A stretch of DNA of 64,000 bases, taken from assembly GCA_964645585.1 (NCBI GenBank), contig CAZYAN010000008.1, positions 1-64,000 of the forward strand, written 5' to 3'. A program made the position numbers and the translations under genes. The notes beneath the pieces were generated by a model, which was not told the DNA's origin, did not search any database, and saw only the letters and a program-made list of their open reading frames with translations. Source of the DNA: DATGSL01 sp964645585 (GTDB lineage: Bacteria > Verrucomicrobiota > Verrucomicrobiia > Opitutales > T3Sed10-336). Positions 24,654 through 33,202 of the stretch are shown piece after piece; the stretch's first letter is position 1; every line of letters begins with the position of its first letter.

Positions 24654-25769
24654 TTACGCCCTGAGCAAATAGTCCGGATTCAGCTTTTTCAGGGCCGCCG
24701 GGACAAAGAGGCCGTCTTTGCGGATCAGTTTTCCGTCAAAGTAAATCTCGCCGCCGCCATACTCGGGCCGCTGGATGCAGACCATGTCCCAATGCACCTG
24801 CGAGCGATTTCCGTTATCGGCGATCCCGTAGGCCTGACCGGGCGTAAAGTGAAACGAGCCGGCGATCTTTTCATCGAAAAGGATGTCGTGCATCGGTTCG
24901 AGGATGTGAGGATTGAAGCCGATCGCAAATTCCCCAATGAACCGCGCGCCCGCGTCGGAATCGAGGATTTCGTTCAAGCGTTTGGTGTTGCTGCTTGTCG
25001 CCTCAACGATACGGCCCTTGCGAAAAACGAGCCGGATCTGGTCGAACGCCGTTCCTTGATACACCGTCGGCGTATTGTATTGGATCTCGCCTTCGACGCT
25101 TGTTTTAACGGGGCAGGAAAAAACTTCGCCGTCGGGAATGTTGTGCGTGCCGCCGCATGCGACTGCTCCGATGCCTTTGATCGAAAATCGCAGGTCGGTC
25201 CCCGGACCCTTGATTTCGACCCGGTCGGTTTTGTCCATCAACGCCTTCAGAGCCTTCATTCCCGGCTCCATGCGCGCGTAATCGAGCGTGCAGACGCGGA
25301 AAAAGAAATTCTCGAACTCTTCGGTGCTCTTCCTCGCCTGCTGCGCCATGGACGGCGTCGGCCATCGTGTCACTACCCAGCGCGTCTTGCCGACGCGCCA
25401 GTCGAGCACCGGCTTCATCGCGCGCATGGCGGCCTGCATCCGTTCCGCGGGAACATCCGAGCTTTCAAAAATGTTCTCGGAACCGCGAAGCGCCACATAA
25501 GCATCCATCGCTTTCATGCGCTGCAGCTCCACCTTCGCCGTCAGGGCAAACTGATCGTCCCGGCTTTCCAGCAGCAATTCCCGCGTGACGCGGGCGTGAT
25601 GCAAATGAACAAACGGAATCCCGCCGAGCTTCCGAGCCTGACGAACCAGGGCGACAACCATCTCGTCCGGCACGTCAAACGCGTCGATCAGGACTTTCTC
25701 GCCCTTCTTCAACTTCACCGAAAACGCGAGGAGCGTCTCCGCAAGTTTCTCGTAACGTGGATCGTTCAT
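24654..25769 (-). CDS. M29-family aminopeptidase (thermophilic aminopeptidase type)
   Basis: A cytoplasmic metallo-aminopeptidase removing N-terminal residues from peptides. Metal-binding and catalytic segments of the family are visible: NIPDGEVFSCP (Glu), a Glu-containing IGEFAIGFNP, GSFHFTPGQAYG (His) and QVHWDMVC (His, Asp) near the C-terminus. The first 70 residues form the Rossmann-like N-terminal domain (LIDAFDVPDEMVVALVRQA). ATG 25769 was chosen over a start 12 codons upstream because it has a GGAGAGAAAGG sequence in front and begins at the family start. 371 residues is normal. It ends in a clear terminator and lies 44 bp downstream of lpxK, so the two may be cotranscribed. Confidence 0.9.
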   Translation of the reverse strand: MNDPRYEKLAETLLAFSVKLKKGEKVLIDAFDVPDEMVVALVRQARKLGGIPFVHLHHARVTRELLLESRDDQFALTAKVELQRMKAMDAYVALRGSENIFESSDVPAERMQAAMRAMKPVLDWRVGKTRWVVTRWPTPSMAQQARKSTEEFENFFFRVCTLDYARMEPGMKALKALMDKTDRVEIKGPGTDLRFSIKGIGAVACGGTHNIPDGEVFSCPVKTSVEGEIQYNTPTVYQGTAFDQIRLVFRKGRIVEATSSNTKRLNEILDSDAGARFIGEFAIGFNPHILEPMHDILFDEKIAGSFHFTPGQAYGIADNGNRSQVHWDMVCIQRPEYGGGEIYFDGKLIRKDGLFVPAALKKLNPDYLLRA

Positions 25770-25813
25770 AATTTTCCTTTCTCTCCTGCGAAATCGCGTC
25801 TCCAAGCCGGATC

Positions 25814-27040
25814 CTACGCTCCCTCCGCCGCGATCTCGCTGGTGCCGTTTCCTTGGAGCGGCGAGAAGCAGATGCGGGAGACGGCTTCCTCAAAGTCGTT
25901 GCCGCCGGCGATGATATCGATCTCCAGCCGCAGGTAATAGAGCGGCAGCTCGGTCATCTTTTCCGCGGGAAGGCGAACGGCGTCTTTCTCGGTTGTCACC
26001 AGAAAATCCAGATTCGCGGCCTCGGCCTGACTGAAAATCCGTTCGAGTTCCTCGTTTGAAAACCGGTGGTGGTCGATGAAGCGCCGGGTATAAAGCAGGC
26101 TCGCCCCGAAATCGCGCAGAAACTGCTCAAATCCCTCTGGACTCGCGATCGCGCTAAAGGCGCCGACGCGTTTTCCGTCCAGCGTCTCCAGCGGCAGCCG
26201 CTCCTCGCCCCAGACCGCCTGCAAATATTGCGGCTTGTGCGCACACTCGATGATTTCCGCGTCCGGGTTGTAGCGCCGGATCAGACGCTCAAGTTCCGGG
26301 TCCGGCTCGCCGTCCGACTTCGTCAGAAAGATATACGACGCCCGCTTCAGATGCTTCACTGGCTCGCGCAGAATTCCGCGCGGCAACAGGTTCCGGTTTC
26401 CAAACGGGTTCGTCTTGTCGATCAGGAGCAGGTTCAACCGCCCTTTCAGCGGCAGGTATTGAAACCCGTCATCGAGCACCAGCGTGTCGACTCCGTACTT
26501 GCGGATCGCGTAGGAGCCGCTTTTGACGCGGTTTTTGTCGACGAATACCAAGACGCCCGGAAGGTTGCGCGCGAGCATGTACGGTTCGTCGCCAGCGGCT
26601 TCGGAATCGAGCAAAACCTCTTTGCCGTCGCTGACAACCTTCGGCGGCGGCGGATTCGTATGCGTCACCTGACGCCACAGACGGCGCCAGAGCGGATCCG
26701 GCCGGCTCTTGTAGCCGCGGCTCAGGATCGCGACTTTCCGGCCGCGTTCCGCCAATGATCGCGCGAATTTCTCGACTACCGGCGTCTTCCCCGTTCCGCC
26801 GACCGTCAAGTTGCCGACGACCACGACTAGGCACCCAAGCGGTTGATCATGAAAAATTCGCTTCTTATACAGCCAGACCCGCGTCTGCACGATCACGCTG
26901 TACAGGAGCGACAGCGAATGAAGGAAAAGTCCGTAGATCTTCGCGCGGCGACCGGTTTGACGCCCGTAAATGACGTCAACGGTAAACTCGGCAAAACGCG
27001 CTGCACGCGACTCGATATACAGGCGGCTTTTCCTAAACAT
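25814..27040 (-). CDS. lpxK: Tetraacyldisaccharide 4'-kinase LpxK
   Basis: LpxK phosphorylates the 4' position of the lipid A disaccharide precursor at the inner membrane, which shows that the organism makes lipopolysaccharide. The Walker A motif GNLTVGGTGKTP is at residues 76-87; LDDGFQ, VDKNRV and FIDHHRFSNEEL are further conserved elements. A hydrophobic N-terminal region (about 36-54) anchors it to the membrane. At 408 residues it is longer than E. coli LpxK (328), mainly because of an N-terminal extension and an insertion after the P-loop, as in other PVC bacteria. No other lpx gene is in the window. Confidence 0.95.
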   Translation of the reverse strand: MFRKSRLYIESRAARFAEFTVDVIYGRQTGRRAKIYGLFLHSLSLLYSVIVQTRVWLYKKRIFHDQPLGCLVVVVGNLTVGGTGKTPVVEKFARSLAERGRKVAILSRGYKSRPDPLWRRLWRQVTHTNPPPPKVVSDGKEVLLDSEAAGDEPYMLARNLPGVLVFVDKNRVKSGSYAIRKYGVDTLVLDDGFQYLPLKGRLNLLLIDKTNPFGNRNLLPRGILREPVKHLKRASYIFLTKSDGEPDPELERLIRRYNPDAEIIECAHKPQYLQAVWGEERLPLETLDGKRVGAFSAIASPEGFEQFLRDFGASLLYTRRFIDHHRFSNEELERIFSQAEAANLDFLVTTEKDAVRLPAEKMTELPLYYLRLEIDIIAGGNDFEEAVSRICFSPLQGNGTSEIAAEGA

Positions 27041-27202
27041 CCAAAAGCCTCAACTAAGAACGGATCGAAACCCAAGTCGAACCCTTTCCCCTTTTTTGCC
27101 GTAAACCCGCTCTCGGTTCCGCAAGGCGGCAGGCAGGGGGACAATCAATTTCGGAGATGGTCCGGGAACGGATCTCCGGTCGCCGTCAGATGGCACCCGC
27201 GG

Positions 27203-27490
27203 CTATCGCAAAGATGCGCCGCGCCGAGCGTTCAGGTCCGGTGCTTTTTCTTTTTCGAAGCCGGCTTTCTCGGTTTTTGGAGACCCGGGATCGTCTGGGT
27301 AGGATGCGAGAACTCGCTCCTTGCACTCGTCGCAAATGCTGTGACTGACGCGGTAGCCAAGTCCGCTCAGGTGCCGCGTCGCTTCTTTTGCGCCGGGGCA
27401 CAGGGCACACAGGGATACCATCGGACGAGGGCCATCGGGCAGTACGGGATGGTGACCGTCGTTCCAGTCGAACTCTGCTGAGATTGCCAT
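27203..27490 (-). CDS. Small protein with two Cys pairs, function unknown
   Basis: A 95-residue protein. The centre has CALCPGAKEATRHL and, 25 residues later, VSHSICDECKERVLASY: two CxxC knuckles that may hold zinc or an Fe-S cluster. The second part resembles the SHGICPEC ending seen after PAS or receiver domains in some sensor proteins. The C-terminus is polar and Lys/Glu-rich. There is no good Shine-Dalgarno and the region carries open frames on the other strand, so it needs support, but the Cys spacing and codon composition favour a real gene. It lies between lpxK and a LuxR-type regulator, all on the minus strand. Confidence 0.5.
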   Translation of the reverse strand: MAISAEFDWNDGHHPVLPDGPRPMVSLCALCPGAKEATRHLSGLGYRVSHSICDECKERVLASYPDDPGSPKTEKAGFEKEKAPDLNARRGASLR

Positions 27491-27604
27491 TCGCGTTTAA
27501 TACGCAGGCGAAGGGCGCACGCCGGAACGCGTTCGGGATGAAAGGAGCCGCGGCAAAGGCGGACGGACAAGAAAATGAATCGGCAACCGCATCGCGGCAG
27601 TCTA

Positions 27605-28468
27605 TCAGCGATCACCTGCTTGGAAAATCCCACTTTGGAGGGGGGCAGCGAGAACGGGAGGATCTGCCACATGAGCCGGAACCGTGATGAAGCGAGGTTT
27701 GTTCGTCTCGAGCTTCCGAATCTTTGCACAGGTGTCGCGCGCCCAGACGATCGCGGCGACCCGATTGCTGACACCCGTCTTGTTAAAAATCGCGGCGACA
27801 TGGTCTTTCACGGTGTAGAGGCTGATCTTTAACAGCGCGGCGATCTCCGGATTGCTTTTGCCCTCGGTGATCCAGAACAAAATTTCCGCTTCACGAGGGG
27901 TCAGCCCGGACTTATTAAGAAGAGCCGGCTCGACCCGCAGGACCGCCCGGTCTTCCTGAAGTCGCGCGAGCGCGTAAATATTGGCCAGATGGGGCTGTGC
28001 GAATTCGAGCAGCGTCCGTTCCTCGCCGGAGAAATCAGGCCCGCCGCTCCGTTCGAGTCCGAAGAAAAGAATTTCGCCCGGACCGGCGGGGACATGCACC
28101 GCGCAGTGATTGTCCAGCCCGAGCGCGCGGTAAACCTCCTGGTAAATCGCGGTGTCGCGAAACTGCCGCGCACTGTAAAACTGGCTGCGGCAAAACGGAC
28201 GTCCTTCGTTCATCGAAGGGTCAAAGTTGTAGAGCGAATAACGGCTCATGAGCACGCCGAACGCTTCCATTGCGTTCTCCAAACCGGGCTGAGGCTGGTC
28301 AAAAGCCGTCTGCAGCCGCGCTTCGGGAGCTTCGAGCAGTGCCCAGACAACGAGCTCCGCCGGCACGAGCGCTTTAATAAAGGCAAAGCACCGGTCGACG
28401 CTGCAGGCAGGATTAAGGCCCGGCGCGTAGAGCCGCTGACAGGCCTGACTGAATGCTCGCATGTTCAT
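27605..28468 (-). CDS. LuxR-type transcriptional regulator without receiver
   Basis: A 287-residue regulator. The C-terminal HTH is clear: SGLTPREAEILFWITEGKS, EIAALLKISLYTVKDHVAAI (recognition helix) and FNKTGVSNRVAAIVWA, at about residues 187-250. The N-terminal 170 residues show no receiver motif; with a central beta-rich part (NHCAVHVPAGPGEILFFGLER) they look like a GAF-like or other ligand-sensing domain. A polar tail follows the HTH. A 14-bp palindrome lies 24 bp upstream of the start and may be its operator. It is divergent from guaD, which is a possible target. Confidence 0.85.
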   Translation of the reverse strand: MNMRAFSQACQRLYAPGLNPACSVDRCFAFIKALVPAELVVWALLEAPEARLQTAFDQPQPGLENAMEAFGVLMSRYSLYNFDPSMNEGRPFCRSQFYSARQFRDTAIYQEVYRALGLDNHCAVHVPAGPGEILFFGLERSGGPDFSGEERTLLEFAQPHLANIYALARLQEDRAVLRVEPALLNKSGLTPREAEILFWITEGKSNPEIAALLKISLYTVKDHVAAIFNKTGVSNRVAAIVWARDTCAKIRKLETNKPRFITVPAHVADPPVLAAPLQSGIFQAGDR

Positions 28469-28491
28469 GGTCGGGGGTGATCCGTTCTCCT

Positions 28492-28505
28492 GTGACCGAG
28501 GTCAC
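28492..28505. promoter_or_regulatory. 14-bp palindrome upstream of the LuxR-type gene
   Basis: GTGACCGAGGTCAC is a perfect inverted repeat (6-bp arms, 2-bp centre) in the spacer between the divergent LuxR-type gene and guaD. Its size and position suit a dimeric regulator. Confidence 0.4.
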
Positions 28506-28680
28506 TGAGGATTTCAGACCACTTGGGACCTTGGGGTTTGTCAATATCTCCGTCACGGAATGGTCAAAGCCTCGGTGCTGCCGACGATTGCGTTTCATCA
28601 CCATGCTCACGGAATTTTATCCCGGTGATCAGGATTCTTTCCCTCGCTTCCCTCGGTCGAGCTGATACAATAGATTCTTG

Positions 28681-29148
28681 ATGAATCCTGAGTTTATGCA
28701 CGAGGCCATTCGTCTGGCCGCTGACTCGATGCGCGCCAACCAGGGCGGGCCATTTGGCGCGGTAGTCGTTCGCGACGGAGAGATCGTCGGGCGCGGCTCC
28801 AATCAGGTGCTGGCGCAAAACGATCCGACTGCTCACGCCGAGATTGTCGCGATTCGGGATGCTTGCCGGACGCTCCGGACATTTCGGCTCGATGAGTGCG
28901 AGATTTACACGAGCTGCGAGCCGTGCCCGATGTGCCTCGCCGCGATTTACTGGGCGCGGGTAAAGAAAGGCTATTACGGCGCGACACGGCAGGACGCGGC
29001 CGCGATCGGATTTGACGACGACCACATCTACAGCGAGATCGCCCAGCCGCCGGGCGAACGCCTGATCATCCTTGAACCGTGCCTGCGCGAAAAAGCGATC
29101 GAAGCTTTCGAGGAATGGAAAAACAAGCCGGACAAGATTGAATACTAG
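28681..29148 (+). CDS. guaD: Guanine deaminase, GuaD/CDA family
   Basis: A cytidine-deaminase-fold zinc enzyme of 155 residues. Zinc ligands are His52 (TAHAEI, with catalytic Glu54) and Cys82/Cys85 (SCEPCPMC). The sequence GGPFGAVVVRDG, NDPTAHAE, AIYWARVKKGYYGA, IGFDDDHIYSEI and the C-terminal ending IEY match Bacillus guanine deaminase along the whole length, rather than TadA. It converts guanine to xanthine in purine salvage or catabolism. A TACAAT -10 element (28666-28671) lies just before the start, so the leader would be very short. Start ATG 28681. Confidence 0.88.
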   Translation: MNPEFMHEAIRLAADSMRANQGGPFGAVVVRDGEIVGRGSNQVLAQNDPTAHAEIVAIRDACRTLRTFRLDECEIYTSCEPCPMCLAAIYWARVKKGYYGATRQDAAAIGFDDDHIYSEIAQPPGERLIILEPCLREKAIEAFEEWKNKPDKIEY

Positions 29149-29199
29149 CGACCGAAGCCGCCGGGTATCGTTTCTTTCGGATCCGTACCGCGCGAAGAC

Positions 29200-30558
29200 T
29201 TATCGGTTCGCTTCGAGCGGCGGCACCACAGCCACTTCGGTCGTGAGGGCGAATTCGTCCTCGCCGACAGGAAAGCGCACTTCGACAAATCGGGCAGTGT
29301 AAAGACCCGGCACCCGGTCCAGGGCAACATCCACACGTCCGCCGGCCGCTTTTGTTTGTGCCTTCCACGTGGACTGCCGGAAATCGCGCGTCGGCGATTG
29401 CGCGGTCCAGACAGCGACTTTCGCCTCTTCTTCCTTCCAGGACGCGCGCAACGTCTCCTCAGAAACCTGCCAGTCGATCGACGGAAGCGGCTTTCCTTCA
29501 ACGACCGCCTTCACGAAAATCCGCAGAAGCGGCGCGACCCGGTGATCGAGACCATGCCCCGCGTTGGCCGAGTAATGGAGCCGGTTCTCGCCCGGAAGCT
29601 GATGAATGTAAAGTTTAGCCGCGTCGACGGACCAATACGGATCGTTCGCGCCGAGGAGGATCAGTTTCGGTTTGTTCAGACGCTCGCGATACGTGAAGGG
29701 ATCGACAAGCTCAGCGAGGGTCGCGCCTTCTTCACTTTCGAGGAGCGCAAACAGGTTCCGCTCTTCGTACGCGCGAATCTGCTCGCTCGTGCCCCCGCCA
29801 AACGAGCGGCGCTGCAGCTCGATTTGCGGTTGAAAATTCAGGATATCGAAAACCATCGGCGCAAGCGCAACGACGCGGTCGTCCACCGCGGCGGTCAGAT
29901 AGGTCGTCCAGCCGCGCTTGGAAGCACCGGCGACGAGGAACCGCGACGGCCCTTCGCCGCTTTTCGCGGCGAGAAAATCCGTAACCGCGTCCATCGCGCG
30001 GACCGCGCTCTTCACCATGGGAAAGAGGAGCGGCAAATCCTCCTCACCGGTGCGAATAAACTGAAGGAATGTGTGGGCGATCAGGTCGTCCTCATACAAT
30101 CCGTCCAGAAGCGGCTGGTTCGGCACTTGCTCCAGCACGGCCACGGCGATTCCGGAGTCCACCGCGATATCCCGGGCGATGGCCAACTCGCGCCGCGTCA
30201 TATCAAAGGGGCGTTCCTTGCCGTTGCTGCCGCCGCCCACGAACACCATCGCGGTGCCGGCGTGACGCGGCTCGTTTGGCACAAACAGCGACACCCGGTG
30301 TCGCCACTCGATGCCTCGCCATTCCTGGGAGACGAGGCGGAGCTGGTGCACACGCGCCCCGTCCGTCTCATGAATGTTTTCTTCCGTCAGGGAAAAGGCG
30401 GGGTCGGGCCGTTTCACATAGTTCAGGAGCGGATTGGCGGAAGCGATCGGCAGGATAATGCCATTCGCCGCGGCCATGGCCAGGCCGGCAGCGATCAGCG
30501 GAATGTATTTCGCCCTCCAGAGGCCAGGGCACCCAAGGAAAAAGGAGTTGCTGCGCAT
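29200..30558 (-). CDS. PhoPQ-activated pathogenicity-related (PqaA-like) exported hydrolase
   Basis: A PhoPQ_related-family protein with an alpha/beta hydrolase core. Starting at ATG 30558 the protein (452 residues) has a hydrophobic signal or anchor (KYIPLIAAGLAMAAANGI). The core shows TAMVFVGGGSNG, a nucleophile motif GASKRGW, LILLGANDPYW (acid) and SANAGHGLDHR (His). The C-terminal 100 residues form a beta-sandwich-like domain. Proteins of this family are secreted, are known from Salmonella PqaA, and have no firm substrate. The frame continues 54 codons upstream but with unusual, Cys/Phe-rich composition. It is divergent from the glycosidase-like operon at 30899. Confidence 0.85.
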   Translation of the reverse strand: MRSNSFFLGCPGLWRAKYIPLIAAGLAMAAANGIILPIASANPLLNYVKRPDPAFSLTEENIHETDGARVHQLRLVSQEWRGIEWRHRVSLFVPNEPRHAGTAMVFVGGGSNGKERPFDMTRRELAIARDIAVDSGIAVAVLEQVPNQPLLDGLYEDDLIAHTFLQFIRTGEEDLPLLFPMVKSAVRAMDAVTDFLAAKSGEGPSRFLVAGASKRGWTTYLTAAVDDRVVALAPMVFDILNFQPQIELQRRSFGGGTSEQIRAYEERNLFALLESEEGATLAELVDPFTYRERLNKPKLILLGANDPYWSVDAAKLYIHQLPGENRLHYSANAGHGLDHRVAPLLRIFVKAVVEGKPLPSIDWQVSEETLRASWKEEEAKVAVWTAQSPTRDFRQSTWKAQTKAAGGRVDVALDRVPGLYTARFVEVRFPVGEDEFALTTEVAVVPPLEANR

Positions 30559-30898
30559 TGCGTTGGAAAAGTCAGGAAAAAGCGGCCGTGGAACCTCCAG
30601 CGGCCGGATCGTGAAGCGACATTGTCTCAAAGCTTTTGCCAGAAAACAAGGGCATGGCTGGACATAGAACGAAAGACTCCAGCTTTTCCGACAGAACGGA
30701 AAAAGGACGCCGGCCTCCAAGTTCGGCTTTGGAAACGCGCTGCCGCCGTATTCCTTCTAGGAAGGCCTCGACAGTGCATGGATGGGAGGCCGACGGGCAG
30801 CGGTTTCGGAGGGTGCCGGGAAACCTGACTCGAAACATTCGTTCAGGCACCGGAGCATTTGCAAGTTGGAGGATTCTTTGACATACTAGGCCGCGGCT
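30559..30898. other. 340-bp divergent intergenic region
   Basis: Spacer between the PqaA-like gene (minus) and the glycosidase-like gene (plus). It should hold both promoters, but I see no convincing -35/-10 pair at the right distance. TTGACA at 30878-30883 is only 15 bp before the plus-strand ATG and cannot serve it as a -35. GGAGG at 30868-30872 is too far upstream for a ribosome-binding site. Open frames here are short and uncharacteristic. Confidence 0.7.
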
Positions 30899-33163
30899 AT
30901 GAGGTATACGTGGTTTCCTTGGAAGTTCATTGTCAAGACTCTCGCGCGCCGTCATGGCTTTCTGGACCCGCTTTCGATTTTGGCGCAGATGCAGCGTTTC
31001 GCGCAGCCGTCGGAGGTGGGGGAACCGGTGGAGCTGCTGCGCGCGGGAATGATTTTTCATGCGCGCGGATTGCTGAATGTCCGGGCGATTCAGCACAATC
31101 TCGACTGGATTTGGCCGTATTGGGTGCAGCGGCAATTCGATCCGGCCGATGAATCCTTTGTGCCGCGCGCGTTCTCCTTCAGCCACATCAATTTGACCCA
31201 TCGAAATTGGACGGCGGTCGGGCTGCCGGATTGTCCCGTTTTGCCCATCGTCGATCCGCGCGGACTGGTCACACCCTTTTATGACGGCTGGTCGATCGAC
31301 GCCTGGATCGCCACCGAAAAGGAACTGATACTTGTTCCCTCGCGCCTGCTCGACGCGCGTCAAGAGCTGGACCTCGATCCTGCTGTCCGGGTGGTGACCG
31401 ACACGGAGAAGGACGATTCGCGCCTGCGCGTCACGGCCGATCTGGTATGGGAGGACGGCGGTCCAGTCTGCCGAATTGAGGTCGCCGGACGCGGCGCAAA
31501 GAACGCGTGGCTGGTCGTCGCGGTGCGTCCGTACAACCCGGAAGGGGTGAATTTCATTCACGACCTGTCGCGCTCGGACGACCGGAAAACGATCTGGGTG
31601 AACAAACGGCAGGAAGTTCGGTTCAGCCGCGGCGCGGAACGGATCGCCTTTTCGCATTATCGCGAAGGAGACATCTCCAACCATCTTTTTGCGAATCCGG
31701 AAGCGACCAGCGCTTCCTGCGATGTCGGCATGGCGACGGCGGCGGCCCTGTTCACCCTCGGCGAAGCGGGTGAAACTTCCGTGACGGTCCGGATTCCGCT
31801 GGGGAGCGACAAGGAGATGGCCCGCGCGGCGGTCCGGCCGCTCAAGGAGATCCCGTCCTGGGAGGAGACGCTGGCGGGAACGTGCCGTTTGAGCGTACCG
31901 GATGAACGGGTACAGTTTCTATTCGACGCGGCGGTGCGGACGATGGTGCTGCACTCGCCGCACGAGGTGTATCCCGGCCCGTACACCTACAAGCGATTCT
32001 GGTTCCGGGATGCCGCGTATTTGATCCATGCGTTGCTTGTCTGCGGAATGGACGCGCGGGCGGAGCGGGCGCTGGAGCTGTTTCCGGACCGGCAGATGCC
32101 GGGCGGGTATTTCAGGTCGCAGGAGGGGGAATGGGATTCCAACGGCGAGGCGATCTGGACCTTTTGGCGGTACTGCCGTCTGACGGGAAAGGCGCCGCGG
32201 GAGGAGTGGCTGCGGGCCATCAGCAGCGGCGCGCACTGGATTAGGCGGAAGCGGCTGCCAGCTGGTCCTGAACGCCATGCGGGCCTGCTGCCGGCGGGCT
32301 TCAGCGCGGAACACCTGGGCCCGAATGATTATTATTTCTGGGACGATTTCTGGGGAGTGGCGGGGCTGCGAGCGGCGGCTGAGCTTCTTGAAGAGGCGGG
32401 TGACCTCCGGCATGTCGACCAGTTTCGCGAACAGGCGGACGATTTTATGGCGACAATCGAGCGGGCGATCGCGGAGACCCGCTCTTTTGCCAACCGCGGA
32501 TCCATTCCGGCCTCGCCGTACCGGCGGATGGATGCCGGAGCAATTGGATCGATCGTGGTCGATTATCCGTTGCAGCTCTGGGCGCCGGGTGATTCGCGCG
32601 CGGTGGCGACGGCGGATTTCTTGCGGGACAACTGCTTCGTCAAGGGGGCCTTTTTTCAGGATATGATCCATTCGGGGCTGAACGCGTACCTGACGCTTCA
32701 CCTCGCGCAAATCTATCTGCGGGCGGGCCAGGCGGAGCGGGCGCTCGAACTGGCGCGAACGGTGGCGGCCATCGCGTCGCCAACCGGACAATGGCCGGAG
32801 GCGATTCATCCGCGAACCGAAGGCGGCTGCATGGGGGACGGGCAGCATGTATGGGCGGCGGCCGACTGGATTTTGCTGATTCGGAACCTTTTCGTCCGGG
32901 AAGAAACCGAAGTGCTGGTGATTGCCTCCGGCATTCCGTCTGACTGGCTTGCCGGCGGCCGCGCGGTTTCGCTGGGACCGACGCCGACTCCGTGGGGGGC
33001 GGTCACGGTTCGGGTGAAGGGGGAAGGCGGCGGTGCTCGCGTTGAATGGGAAGGCCGTTGGAGAAAGCGGCCGCGGTTGAAAATTCACCTGCCTGGACAC
33101 GAGGAGGCCGTCATGGATTCCGCGGAGGAGAACGGTCATGTGGTTGTTGGGCGCCGGACGTGA
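30899..33163 (+). CDS. Six-hairpin (alpha/alpha)6 glycosidase-like protein
   Basis: A 754-residue protein without signal peptide. Residues about 1-325 form a beta-rich N-terminal domain; 335-690 are a helical toroid with motifs like those of GH15/amylo-alpha-1,6-glucosidase relatives: YKRFWFRDAAYLIHALL (366-382), WDSNGEAIWTFWRYCR (412-427), NDYYFWDDFWGVAG and a conserved GQWPEAIHP. Acidic residues in the RDAAY, NGEAIW and PEAIHP motifs are candidate catalytic acids. The substrate is unknown. In-frame stop 12 bp upstream fixes the start at 30899. It precedes, by 39 bp, the phosphodiesterase-EEP fusion gene, so the two probably act together on a sugar-phosphate or glycolipid. Confidence 0.75.
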   Translation: MRYTWFPWKFIVKTLARRHGFLDPLSILAQMQRFAQPSEVGEPVELLRAGMIFHARGLLNVRAIQHNLDWIWPYWVQRQFDPADESFVPRAFSFSHINLTHRNWTAVGLPDCPVLPIVDPRGLVTPFYDGWSIDAWIATEKELILVPSRLLDARQELDLDPAVRVVTDTEKDDSRLRVTADLVWEDGGPVCRIEVAGRGAKNAWLVVAVRPYNPEGVNFIHDLSRSDDRKTIWVNKRQEVRFSRGAERIAFSHYREGDISNHLFANPEATSASCDVGMATAAALFTLGEAGETSVTVRIPLGSDKEMARAAVRPLKEIPSWEETLAGTCRLSVPDERVQFLFDAAVRTMVLHSPHEVYPGPYTYKRFWFRDAAYLIHALLVCGMDARAERALELFPDRQMPGGYFRSQEGEWDSNGEAIWTFWRYCRLTGKAPREEWLRAISSGAHWIRRKRLPAGPERHAGLLPAGFSAEHLGPNDYYFWDDFWGVAGLRAAAELLEEAGDLRHVDQFREQADDFMATIERAIAETRSFANRGSIPASPYRRMDAGAIGSIVVDYPLQLWAPGDSRAVATADFLRDNCFVKGAFFQDMIHSGLNAYLTLHLAQIYLRAGQAERALELARTVAAIASPTGQWPEAIHPRTEGGCMGDGQHVWAAADWILLIRNLFVREETEVLVIASGIPSDWLAGGRAVSLGPTPTPWGAVTVRVKGEGGGARVEWEGRWRKRPRLKIHLPGHEEAVMDSAEENGHVVVGRRT

Positions 33164-33202
33164 GCTGGCGGCAGACAAGGGAAATTCAGGAGGGATGAAC
33201 GC

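Noticed and set aside
30878..30898. TTGACA as a promoter -35 for the glycosidase-like gene
   Set aside because: Only 15 bp separate it from the ATG, leaving no space for a -10 and a leader.
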